64,000 bases of DNA from Bacteroidota bacterium (GTDB taxonomy: Bacteria; Bacteroidota; Bacteroidia; Bacteroidales; Prolixibacteraceae): contig JAHEYT010000029.1 of assembly GCA_023251455.1 (NCBI GenBank), forward strand, positions 1 to 64,000. Direction: 5' to 3'. The notes below the pieces were generated by a model that was not told the origin of the DNA, searched no databases, and saw only the letters and a program-made list of their open reading frames with translations. Position numbers and translations under genes: made by a program. Positions 24,675-33,193 of the stretch are shown piece after piece (within the stretch, counting starts at the first letter, position 1; every line of letters begins with the position of its first letter).

Positions 24675-27368
24675 ATGATCGCACAAAAAGTAAAAAAGTT
24701 CCTCCAGTTTGATACTGCCGGATGGATTGCCAGCGCCTCGCTGCTGATCTGTGCCGTCAGTGGTATTTTGCTGGCCATTCCATACGATTTTACTCGGGCG
24801 CAACAGTCGGTTTCTGAGATGCTGCTTTTCAATCCAGCCGCATCGCTGGTGCGGAACCTTCATTACTGGAGTGCGCAGTTGTTCTTTATTTTCAGCATTC
24901 TGCATGTGTACGATCATCTGTCGAAATCTACCGAAACCAATATTCGGAACAGGCGTACCTGGCTGATTTTATGTCTTGCACTTGGCTTTATGGGTTACGA
25001 AATGATTTCAGGTTTTATCCTGAAAGGCGATGCTGCCGGTATTCAGGCGCGGCGCATTTTGGCTTCACTGCTCGAATCGGTGCCATTCTTCGGTAAGTTG
25101 CTAAGTTCAGCTTTTACTGGTGTTGGTGAAAATAGTCAGGTGGTTTATATTCAGCATGTGGCCACTGGAACCATTTTGCTTTTTATTGCAGTTTACGAAC
25201 ATGTAAAGACTATCTGGGCCAAACGCAAATCGTGGATCATCGTTTTTCTGTTCATTTTATTGCTCAGCCTGCTGTTTCGTGCACCACTGGGTCAGACTGA
25301 CAGTTCGCAAATAAAAGGTCCTTGGTTCTTTGTGGGCATTCAGGAAATGCTGCATCTCACGAGTCATCCAGCCTACATACTTATCCTAATTTTCCTTTTG
25401 CTCACGGTGATCTATTTTCTTCCACGTCTCCAAAAAAATTACCGAACCCTGACTAAACGAATTTTGCTTGTAGCTGGCATCTTTTACCTGATCATGACTC
25501 TGGTAGCACTGCTTTTTAGGGGCGAAAACTGGGAATGGAAATCGAGGAGCGAAAACAAACTTTCCGGAGAGCAACTCCTGATTTTTGATCCGGTTGATTT
25601 GTTCAGTTCCGATACTCAAAAGGTAATTCCTGAAAACCAGAGAAGGGAGAGTTGCCTGATGTGTCATGCTTCGATGAAAGGCTTGTCGGAGTCGCACAAC
25701 CCGGCGGTGATGGGCTGTGTGGCTTGTCACAAGGGCGATCCGTACGCAACCGGAAAATCGATGGCTCACCGGAATATGATTTTGGTGCCGGGCAATTTTT
25801 CGAATGTACGGCAAACCTGCGGAACCCAAAATTGCCATGCCGATATTACCGACCGGATGCAGAAATCGCTGATGACTACCCTAAGCGGAATCATAGCTGT
25901 CGATAAATTTGTATTTGGCGAAACTGGTTCGTTAAACGATACCTTTCATATTAAAAATCTCGGTCATTCGGCGGCCGATACGCACCTTCGGAATCTTTGT
26001 GCAGGCTGTCACCTAAGCATGGAAAAGACAAAAACCGGAAATGCAGAATGGCTTGAAAGAGGCGGAGGCTGCAATGCGTGTCACCTGCACTATTCGGACG
26101 ATGCCACGGCAAGCCTGAAGCAAATGCAATCGAAAACATCGGTTACTGCGGAAGAAATTCATCCAACCATCGATATTCAGGTTTCAAACGACCGTTGTTT
26201 GAGTTGCCACAGCCGCTCGGGACGTATTTCGTTGAGTTACGAGGGCTGGAACGAAAGAGGAGAAGGGACTGCCAACAACAGCGCTGCACGAACAAAGGTT
26301 TTGCCCGACAATCGTGTCGTCGAATTTGTGCAGGCTGATGTGCACCACCAAAAGGGGATGTCCTGCATCGACTGCCACAGCTCATACGATCTGATGGGCG
26401 ATGGAAAACACCACGCACACAAGGAAGATGCGGTGAGTGTGCAGTGTGTGGATTGCCATACCACCGGAAAAGTGAATTCGATAGCTGTTTCATCACTTCC
26501 CGATAAAGAATCGCAGATGATTGCCTGGCTGCGGAAAACTGACCCGAAAACCAAAGTGCTGCTGACGGCTAAAAATCAGCACCCGATCATGAATACCCGC
26601 GTTGATTCGCTGGATCGGATTTTCCTGAAGGATAGACTGGCAGGCAAAGATCATGAATCGAAACCTGCCGCATCGGTTTGCACCAAAGGAAAAGGGCACA
26701 GCCGTTTGAGCTGCGAGGCTTGCCACACAGCCTGGGTGCCGCAGTGCATTGGTTGCCACAATATCTTTGAGAAAGAAACCGCCGGATTCGATTTACTGAC
26801 CGGAAAGACCACCAAAAGCACCTGGGTTGAATTCGCCGGAAATAGCTTTGCTGAACCGCCTGTTTTGGGTGTCAATTCAGTCACCAATCAAATAATCACA
26901 GCCATGCCAGGCATGGTGCTGAGCATCGACAAAGAGTCTTTCGAAAAAGGAAAAGGGAAGAGTTTTCATCGTTTGTATGCACCAACCTCGGGGCACACCA
27001 CCCAACGCGAAGGTCGCAGTTGTAAATCGTGCCACAACGATCCGCTGGCTATTGGTTTTGGTCGTGGTGAATTGATTTACAAGGTTTCTGGAAATGCAGG
27101 AAGCTGGACTTTTGAGCCTCGTTTTGCCTTGAATCCGAACGATAATCTGCCCGAAGATGCCTGGACTGGTTTTCTAAAGGAAGCCAATCCTCCTTTTGCC
27201 ACCCGTGACTGGCTGCGGCCATTTACCGTTGCTGAGCAAAAGCGAATTCTGCAGGTTGGCACCTGCCTGAATTGCCACGACGAAAAATCAAAGGTAATGG
27301 ATCAGGCTTTGGAAAATTACGAGCAAACGCTGGCGAGACGGAGTAAAAAGTGTGTTTTATCCTTTTAG
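24675..27368 (+). CDS. Cytochrome b fused to a 12-haem cytochrome c domain
   Basis: 897 residues from ATG at 24675; an upstream GTG frame runs through the repeat and was not used. Residues 1-300 are a b6-type cytochrome b: helix II His pair H-x13-H (HYWSAQLFFIFSILH), helix IV H-x14-H (HVATGTILLFIAVYEH), then further helices with KGPWFFVGIQEML where the Qo PEWY motif is expected. Residues from about 310 carry eleven CxxCH sites and one CX4CH (CGTQNCH), so about twelve c-type haems on the periplasmic side. With the upstream Rieske gene this looks like a quinol:cytochrome complex that passes electrons along its own haem wire. Partner unknown; the phs-like operon is divergent. Confidence 0.9.
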   Translation: MIAQKVKKFLQFDTAGWIASASLLICAVSGILLAIPYDFTRAQQSVSEMLLFNPAASLVRNLHYWSAQLFFIFSILHVYDHLSKSTETNIRNRRTWLILCLALGFMGYEMISGFILKGDAAGIQARRILASLLESVPFFGKLLSSAFTGVGENSQVVYIQHVATGTILLFIAVYEHVKTIWAKRKSWIIVFLFILLLSLLFRAPLGQTDSSQIKGPWFFVGIQEMLHLTSHPAYILILIFLLLTVIYFLPRLQKNYRTLTKRILLVAGIFYLIMTLVALLFRGENWEWKSRSENKLSGEQLLIFDPVDLFSSDTQKVIPENQRRESCLMCHASMKGLSESHNPAVMGCVACHKGDPYATGKSMAHRNMILVPGNFSNVRQTCGTQNCHADITDRMQKSLMTTLSGIIAVDKFVFGETGSLNDTFHIKNLGHSAADTHLRNLCAGCHLSMEKTKTGNAEWLERGGGCNACHLHYSDDATASLKQMQSKTSVTAEEIHPTIDIQVSNDRCLSCHSRSGRISLSYEGWNERGEGTANNSAARTKVLPDNRVVEFVQADVHHQKGMSCIDCHSSYDLMGDGKHHAHKEDAVSVQCVDCHTTGKVNSIAVSSLPDKESQMIAWLRKTDPKTKVLLTAKNQHPIMNTRVDSLDRIFLKDRLAGKDHESKPAASVCTKGKGHSRLSCEACHTAWVPQCIGCHNIFEKETAGFDLLTGKTTKSTWVEFAGNSFAEPPVLGVNSVTNQIITAMPGMVLSIDKESFEKGKGKSFHRLYAPTSGHTTQREGRSCKSCHNDPLAIGFGRGELIYKVSGNAGSWTFEPRFALNPNDNLPEDAWTGFLKEANPPFATRDWLRPFTVAEQKRILQVGTCLNCHDEKSKVMDQALENYEQTLARRSKKCVLSF

Positions 27369-27391
27369 GATTTTAAATCCCTTGTCAAAAA

Positions 27392-27412
27392 GTGCTGATT
27401 GCAAATCAGCAC
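27392..27412. terminator. Hairpin after the cytochrome fusion gene
   Basis: GTGCTGATT and AATCAGCAC form a perfect 9-bp stem with a GCA loop. It resembles interspersed palindromes of Bacteroidota. There is no T-tract on the plus side, so termination is uncertain. Confidence 0.45.
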
Positions 27413-27446
27413 TAGTGGGGGAATACTTAGAAGCGGCAAGGGCAGT

Positions 27447-28526
27447 CTATTTAAAGAAAAAGGTCGGACTATTTCTTTGCAATATTTGTGTTTTTATAAA
27501 GTTCGTAAAAGTGTCAGTATTCCCCTTATAATCAATAGATGGCTTATAGGAATATAAACTAATCTTTGAATTAGGGATGACATCCCTAATTTGGCTTATT
27601 ATAGTTTTATCACCATTCGTGATTGCAATAATATTGACATTCTTATCTTTCAATTTATTTCTCAACACATTTTTGAATTTTTCTTCCGTTCCTTTCCAAC
27701 CTATTATTAGTATTTCCTCAACTTTTTCTAAATAATTTTCTAAATATTCAAAATGATTTGGCGGTAAAACAAATTCATCTTTATTTTTTATGGGAATTAA
27801 TAATTGGGGTAATCCAAAATGTTCATTTGTATTAAATTGATTTCGTAGGACAAATTCTTCATTAAGATTCTGCTCAATAATTTCATAAGACGTGCTACCT
27901 TCATATAATTTTTTAGTGAAAAACTCCGGATTAATTCCTGTAATACTACCAATAGACCCTTTACCGATTCTTCTTCCAAAATTTCTAAACCAGTTACAAG
28001 ATCCGTGAGGCTTTATATACTTAATATTGTATTTCAGATAATCATCAATGCTGTTAAATTTAATTTTAAGAACTCTTTCAAGAGCCCTTTCTAGTAAAAT
28101 ATCATAATTAAATGATACAAATAGAATCTCGGACTTTTTGCAGATAGAATAATTATTTGCAAAGTTGGAAATTACATCATAATTGCTATCTCCAAGATTA
28201 CCATATTGATCACTAATTGACATGAATAACTTTTGCAAAAAATACTGAGTGTTTATGATTTTTGCGAAGCTAAGATTATCATTATTATCATTGGCGAAAT
28301 CCCATAATTCTTGAAAATATTCTTCCAAATCTGGGTGCAAAATTGCTTGACTTTTGAGACTCATGGCACCGTCAAAATTCTTTAGAATTTCAATGAAATT
28401 AACTCTATTGGAAAAGATTTCATTGGCCAGTGGAGGTTTCCATAATTCATTCTCGGAAGAATTTGAATTATATTTTGTGTGAAGAGAATAGTATGAAGCT
28501 CCAGCACCAAAGATGATTAATTTCAT
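27447..28526 (-). CDS. SIR2-like domain protein
   Basis: A 359-residue soluble protein. It starts MKLIIFGAGASYYS, a GAGAS nucleotide-binding loop, then FVSFNYDILLERAL, KPHGSCNW (His as in the SIR2 catalytic loop) and EEILIIGWKGTEEKF. This is the SIR2-like layout found in single-gene and multi-gene antiphage proteins that consume NAD+. No second effector domain is visible. It is distinctly AT-rich and rich in Asn, Lys and Ile compared with its neighbours, and it splits a sulfur-metabolism region, so it was probably acquired horizontally. A defence role is inferred. Confidence 0.75.
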   Translation of the reverse strand: MKLIIFGAGASYYSLHTKYNSNSSENELWKPPLANEIFSNRVNFIEILKNFDGAMSLKSQAILHPDLEEYFQELWDFANDNNDNLSFAKIINTQYFLQKLFMSISDQYGNLGDSNYDVISNFANNYSICKKSEILFVSFNYDILLERALERVLKIKFNSIDDYLKYNIKYIKPHGSCNWFRNFGRRIGKGSIGSITGINPEFFTKKLYEGSTSYEIIEQNLNEEFVLRNQFNTNEHFGLPQLLIPIKNKDEFVLPPNHFEYLENYLEKVEEILIIGWKGTEEKFKNVLRNKLKDKNVNIIAITNGDKTIISQIRDVIPNSKISLYSYKPSIDYKGNTDTFTNFIKTQILQRNSPTFFFK

Positions 28527-28634
28527 AAAAGGTTATTTGGGTTTTGTGTTCAAAGTTAAAGAATTAACTATAAACAATCATAATTAATTTTTACAAAATC
28601 TCTGCGAGTTACTACCAATTTACTCAAACAAAAA

Positions 28635-28655
28635 ATGCCGGAGAAACCCCCGGCA
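28635..28655 (-). terminator. Terminator of sulfurtransferase/porin operon
   Basis: TGCCGG and CCGGCA form a short GC-rich stem followed on the minus strand by seven T residues, 28 bases after the sulfurtransferase stop. Confidence 0.75.
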
Positions 28656-28682
28656 CTTTCACATCCTTATCTATGAACACGA

Positions 28683-29534
28683 TTATAAAACAATCTGATT
28701 TTCCGGATTCGAAGTCCAGTCGGCATAAGAACCTGCATAGTACTGCACATTCTGGAAACCTGCAATTTCTTTCAGGGCAACGTATAATACCGACGCTTTA
28801 ACCCCTGAATTACAATATACAATGATTGTTTTTTCGGGAGTTGCGCCAAATTTGGCGGCAGCAGCAATAATTTCATCTTTCGATTTATAGGCTCCGGTGG
28901 CGGTCAGCACTTCTTTGAAGTTCATCCAAACCGCTCCCGGGAGATGGCCTTTACTTTTCTTGGCTGTGTCAACCCCATTAAATTCATCTTTTTCGCGACC
29001 GTCGAGTAAAACGGTTCCTTCAGCGCGGTTTTTAACATCGTCGGCCGAACAAGCTTTATAAGCGCTTTCGGTAACTGTAAACGTGGTTGCTTTTCCACTT
29101 GCAGGTGTTGCTGTCAGTGGAATTTTAGCGGCTGCAAATTGGTCCATATTGAAATGCAGGATAGACACATCAGCCATTCCTGCCGATTTCAGAATCCACC
29201 AAATCCGTGTATTGTACCGGTTCGAACCTTCGTCGTAAACAACAATCTTGCTGGCATTCGAAACGCCTTTTTTAGCAAGATATGCGGCCAGTTCTTCGGC
29301 AGGCTTAACTTGTCCTTCAACGGCTCCGGTTTTATACAGCTCTTTCAGCGGAATACTGATTGCCCCCTGAATGTGCTGTTTGGCGTAAACATCAGCTGTA
29401 TTGGCATCAATTACAACCATGTTTTTGTTGGCTTTTAGTTCAGCAGCAAAATCTTTGGCCGAAATAAGCGGTCCCTGTGCAAACGACTGAAATACTGCCA
29501 GAATCAGGGCGAGAGAGAATAATTTTTTTAACAT
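28683..29534 (-). CDS. Periplasmic sulfurtransferase, two rhodanese domains
   Basis: 283 residues with a signal peptide (SFAQG cleavage region). The N-terminal rhodanese domain (about 20-135) is degenerate at the active site (VVYDEGSNRYNTRIWWIL). The C-terminal domain (about 150-280) has the catalytic loop VYCNSGVKASVLY, so the Cys nucleophile is present. The layout is that of thiosulfate or 3-mercaptopyruvate sulfurtransferases. It is the last gene of a set with a porin (11 bases apart) and a tandem-rhodanese lipoprotein, probably handling sulfane sulfur in the periplasm. Confidence 0.9.
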   Translation of the reverse strand: MLKKLFSLALILAVFQSFAQGPLISAKDFAAELKANKNMVVIDANTADVYAKQHIQGAISIPLKELYKTGAVEGQVKPAEELAAYLAKKGVSNASKIVVYDEGSNRYNTRIWWILKSAGMADVSILHFNMDQFAAAKIPLTATPASGKATTFTVTESAYKACSADDVKNRAEGTVLLDGREKDEFNGVDTAKKSKGHLPGAVWMNFKEVLTATGAYKSKDEIIAAAAKFGATPEKTIIVYCNSGVKASVLYVALKEIAGFQNVQYYAGSYADWTSNPENQIVL

Positions 29535-29545
29535 GAGATCACCAG

Positions 29546-30682
29546 TTATTTAAGTTTAAATTGTAATTGAAGAACAAGCATGTCGTTCTCGATTTCGTTG
29601 TAATGGGTATAATCGGTTGCCGAACTTTTTTCGGAGTTGTAAAGGTAATTTAATTGTATGCGTGTCCAATCGTTCACGTAATAATTGAACCCGAAAATCC
29701 AGCTGTCGGTTTTGTACTCTTTGGTATCGGTATCATCAAGGTCCATATTCGGATCGTAACTCTGAATTTTCACAACCGGTTCAATCTTCCAGGGAGTTTG
29801 AAGCATCAACTGCGAATAAAACCCATTCCGCTTGAATGAGCCCTGAACTACTTCAGGAGTAGCACCGCAACCACCGCCAATCATTTTCGATCCGTCGTCT
29901 TTGGCATAAATGTATTCCGATTGCGATATGAATCCGAATTTTCCAAACGATTTTTTAAGCTGAAGATCTGCTCCCCAACGTGTTAACACATCGGCTTTGG
30001 TAACTGTTGCATCAGGATTTTTCTGTTTGCCATAGTGGTAACTTCCTCCAACCTGGAAAAAGTCGCATGGGGCAAAAACTATCCGGCCAATGATGTCTTT
30101 CGATTTGTTGTTGTCGCCTACGTTCAGACCAGTACCATTGGTAAATGCCAATGAATAAGTCAAAACATTGGGTTTTTCGATTCCGAAGATTTGCAACGAA
30201 TCGGTACCTCCGCTCAGCATAATTCCCTGATCGCGGAACGGCGAAGCCAGTTCGTTAACTACCAGCGACCGATCGACGGTATAAAGCGATTGACAAGCGG
30301 TTGATAATTCGAGTCCGAAAGGTGATTTAAACTGACCTGCAGAAACTTTCAGGTATTGACCGGCAGCTTTCCATGTTAAAAAGGCGTCAAGAACATAAGG
30401 CCCGTTAAGAGACGGACTTAATTCGGTCATTACATAGTAGGTGAAATTGTATGGTATAGAGCCTGTTACGCCAATTCGAGCCTTACGGAAAGAAAATGAA
30501 TTGGTGGTCAGGTCGTTTCCTGAAGCATCGGTGCCAAGGAAGTTGGTGATATTTTCAGCTTGCACATAGCCAATAACCTGAGGGCCGGTTGAGGTAGCCG
30601 AAGGTTCAATACAACCCTGAGAATAGGCTGATGAACTTGCCATTGCAAAGGCGATTAGCCCTGTGAATAAGAGTTTCTTCAT
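29546..30682 (-). CDS. Outer-membrane porin, OprO/OprP-like
   Basis: 378 residues with a signal peptide (AYSQ). Beta-barrel features include alternating strands, FRKARIGVTGSIPYNFTYYVMTE, KVSAGQFKSPFGLE and a C-terminal strand ending LVLQLQFKLK. It resembles phosphate-selective porin O/P-type barrels that let anions cross the outer membrane. Its position between two sulfurtransferase genes suggests an anion such as thiosulfate as substrate; that is inference. Divalent or oxyanion specificity residues cannot be judged. Confidence 0.82.
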   Translation of the reverse strand: MKKLLFTGLIAFAMASSSAYSQGCIEPSATSTGPQVIGYVQAENITNFLGTDASGNDLTTNSFSFRKARIGVTGSIPYNFTYYVMTELSPSLNGPYVLDAFLTWKAAGQYLKVSAGQFKSPFGLELSTACQSLYTVDRSLVVNELASPFRDQGIMLSGGTDSLQIFGIEKPNVLTYSLAFTNGTGLNVGDNNKSKDIIGRIVFAPCDFFQVGGSYHYGKQKNPDATVTKADVLTRWGADLQLKKSFGKFGFISQSEYIYAKDDGSKMIGGGCGATPEVVQGSFKRNGFYSQLMLQTPWKIEPVVKIQSYDPNMDLDDTDTKEYKTDSWIFGFNYYVNDWTRIQLNYLYNSEKSSATDYTHYNEIENDMLVLQLQFKLK

Positions 30683-30781
30683 AAAATGGTTTTTGAATAC
30701 TGATGATTGAATTGAGCTGGCTTAAAAGTTTAAAGACTTTATATCAGTCACACCGAATTTGTTTCGGGGTTCAACTTAGGT

Positions 30782-30808
30782 TGGATCCTGAAATAAGTTC
30801 AGGATGAC
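30782..30808. repeat. Interspersed palindrome in porin upstream region
   Basis: GATCCTGAA and TTCAGGAT form a palindrome in the gap between the lipoprotein and the porin. The word family (GTCATCCTGAACTTATTTCAG on the minus strand) is a common Bacteroidota interspersed repeat. Confidence 0.5.
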
Positions 30809-30926
30809 CAGAATTGATAGCCATGAAACTTTTGAAACAGCTTTTTAATGTGTTGATTTCCGGCAGACCAACCTGAACATATCTTTTGAATGGGTTCTGC
30901 TAGCCTGCCGGAAAAGTATTGATTGA

Positions 30927-31955
30927 TTATTGATTGGTTACGGTCCAGGTTTTTGGGCCTTTGTAAGTGGTTTTTCCGGCAGTTTTCAAAGTTGAGTAAA
31001 TCATACGGTTTGCGCCAAAACCGATAGGCTTGGTTTTGTAGCCCAGAACATTCAACCAGAACGAAGCTACGCTTGCCGTTTGTCCGGTCCAGCAATAAAG
31101 CTGTGTTTCTTTGGTTGGGTCGAATCCTTTAATCAGGTCGCTTGCCAAAGAAATAACTGGGATGTTATAAGCTCCTGTATAGTGTCCAAGTGTGGTGTAG
31201 TCGGCAGATGACCAGTAGTTTACAATAGTGTAACTTGCAGGTGTTGCCAGAATTGCTGAACCATCGCTGGTTGCGAAACCTGCATTTAATACAGCCTGTA
31301 CACGTTCTTTCAGGATTGCTGCGCCATCGGTTGACGATGAAGTTAAAGTAGGTTCGGTAAATGAACCGGTTGCAGGAGATGCAGTAGTAACCCAATTGGC
31401 ATTTCCAACAGCTAAGTCGCCGTTAGCAGGAGTTACAAAGCCTGAATTGCTTACCCAAGGTCCCTGATAGGTAGCATTCCAGCCAGCCATTCCCCATTTC
31501 AAAACCTGAGCATTTTTCCAACCCAACAGGCGCAAAGCCATTACTGCCTGTCCTGCCGTTTGACCGGTATAACAAACTACCAAAATTTTTGCATCTTTGG
31601 CCAACGCAAGTGTTTCAGTTGTGGTGATAACATCTTTCAAAACAACATTCTTAGCATTCTTGATGTGGTTTGTAGCGAAGTCGGCAGCCGAGCGAATGTC
31701 ATAAACGGTATATCCCGGAATTGAGTTGGTGGCATCATCAACAATTCCCGGAGGTGTTGCTGTAGCGCCGAAAGGATCAACTACCCAGCCTGACAATAAA
31801 GCTGGCAAGTCGAGGTTGTTTGTCATCATGTGCAACTTCAAGGTAAGATACGCATTGTTAGCCGGTGCTGGTGGCGGATCTTCCTTGCACGAATGAAGTA
31901 GGGATACCAGAATAAGCATAGCCAATAGTGCGGCTGATTGAATAGTTCTTTTCAT
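30927..31955 (-). CDS. Lipoprotein with two active-site rhodanese domains
   Basis: 342 residues with lipobox LLHSC, so lipid-anchored at the periplasmic side or surface. Domain 1 (about 75-165) has VYDIRSAADF and loop VVCYTGQTAGQAV. Domain 2 (about 215-320) has VNYWSSADY and loop LYCWTGQTASVAS. Both loops keep the catalytic Cys, and both share the C-x-TGQTA motif instead of the usual C-x-x-G-x-R, so the Arg-type substrate pocket is altered. It is upstream of the porin and sulfurtransferase genes and divergent from a Crp/Fnr regulator. Probably a sulfane-sulfur acceptor. Confidence 0.85.
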   Translation of the reverse strand: MKRTIQSAALLAMLILVSLLHSCKEDPPPAPANNAYLTLKLHMMTNNLDLPALLSGWVVDPFGATATPPGIVDDATNSIPGYTVYDIRSAADFATNHIKNAKNVVLKDVITTTETLALAKDAKILVVCYTGQTAGQAVMALRLLGWKNAQVLKWGMAGWNATYQGPWVSNSGFVTPANGDLAVGNANWVTTASPATGSFTEPTLTSSSTDGAAILKERVQAVLNAGFATSDGSAILATPASYTIVNYWSSADYTTLGHYTGAYNIPVISLASDLIKGFDPTKETQLYCWTGQTASVASFWLNVLGYKTKPIGFGANRMIYSTLKTAGKTTYKGPKTWTVTNQ

Positions 31956-32187
31956 AATAGATGAGTTTTATTTATAAAGTAATTTTTGATGAATACTTTC
32001 AAAAAGGATAAGTTACAGCTAGAAAGTCATTTATCCTTTTGATTGTCGTTCACAAAGCTATTTTAGCGGATTGGATTTAGATTAACCGTGGGCTTGATTT
32101 ATACTTGGATAAAAGCTAATTTCGGTCAGGAAAAAACTGACTTGAAGCAACTATTTTTGTGAGGATTTAATTTTTAGTAATATTATT

Positions 32188-32892
32188 ATGAACCAAACAA
32201 CAGACATTAAAGGTGTAAGCCATTGCTCCGTATTTGATTTTAAACAAAGTTGGTACGAATTATTGACTGAAGATGAGAAATTACTAATGGATGAACATTC
32301 CGTAAGCATCAACTTTAAAAAGGGAGAAACGGTTTGTAAACTAGGGGCTTTTGCATCACAGATTTATTTTCTGGAGGAGGGTTTGGTCAAGATATATCTG
32401 GAAGAGAGAAATAAAAATCTGATACTTACGCTCTCGACCAAGAATAATTTATTGGGTTTATCGTCGATTTTTGATGGTAGCAGTAAATTGCCATACACTG
32501 TTACAACTTATACCGATTCGAGAATCAGGATGATTGATATCAATATCTTCAGGCAATTACTAAAACAAAATTCAAATTTTGCCTTTCGTATCATTAACCT
32601 GTTAAACGAATCGACTACTCAAATTTATGGCCGTTTTTTCTCATTGACACAGAAACAATTACATGGTCGTTTGGCCGATATTCTTCTCTGCTTATCGAAC
32701 CGTATTTTTAAAAGCAAATCGTTTGAACTGCCACTCTCTCGTGCTGATTTGGGTGATTTAACCGGAATGTCAACCGAAAGTGTTATCCGGATGATGAAAG
32801 AATTTAAAGACGATGGCCTGATAGGAATGCATTGCAAAAACATTGAATTGCTTGATGTTTCACGCCTGGAGCGCATCAGCGAATTTGGCTGA
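32188..32892 (+). CDS. Crp/Fnr-family transcription regulator
   Basis: 234 residues. Cyclic-nucleotide-binding-type beta barrel (about 35-130: FKKGETVCKLGAFASQIYFLEEGLVKIYL), dimerisation helix, then a winged HTH (LSRADLGDLTGMSTESVIRMMKEF). Cys residues occur only singly (Cys12, the VCKLG Cys), so an FNR-type iron-sulfur sensor is unlikely; the cAMP-binding RS motif is also not seen. It is divergent from the rhodanese lipoprotein, with 232 bases between, and likely regulates the sulfur genes. A long terminator follows. Confidence 0.88.
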   Translation: MNQTTDIKGVSHCSVFDFKQSWYELLTEDEKLLMDEHSVSINFKKGETVCKLGAFASQIYFLEEGLVKIYLEERNKNLILTLSTKNNLLGLSSIFDGSSKLPYTVTTYTDSRIRMIDINIFRQLLKQNSNFAFRIINLLNESTTQIYGRFFSLTQKQLHGRLADILLCLSNRIFKSKSFELPLSRADLGDLTGMSTESVIRMMKEFKDDGLIGMHCKNIELLDVSRLERISEFG

Positions 32893-32971
32893 TCCATATT
32901 TAGATTCCAGCTTCTTTCAATCATCGACGTTTCGCCCAAAATCAATCGATACGTTAAATCAGCTTATTTCT

Positions 32972-33021
32972 GAAATATCAGCAATTCCACATTAAATCAA
33001 TATGGAATTGCTGATATTTTC
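32972..33021. terminator. Long-stem terminator after Crp/Fnr gene
   Basis: GAAATATCAGCAATTCCA and TGGAATTGCTGATATTTTC form an 18-bp stem with a 13-base loop in the 300-base gap before the next gene. Apart from this the gap (32893-33193) holds only an AT-rich presumptive promoter. Confidence 0.65.
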
Positions 33022-33193
33022 GAATATCTGTATCTTCTGTTGGAAAAATGCCGTAAACTCCTTCAAATTATAGCAATCTGTAATAGAAACATGTTTTTTT
33101 TTGCTCTTTCTTTTATTCAAATCAGTATTTGTACCGTAAAATTTAACTTGAATAGATTACTTTTACCGCCTTTAATAATTTAGAAAATTGAAT

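Noticed and set aside
32188-32892. FNR-type oxygen sensor
   Set aside because: The four-Cys cluster pattern is missing; only single, scattered Cys residues are present.
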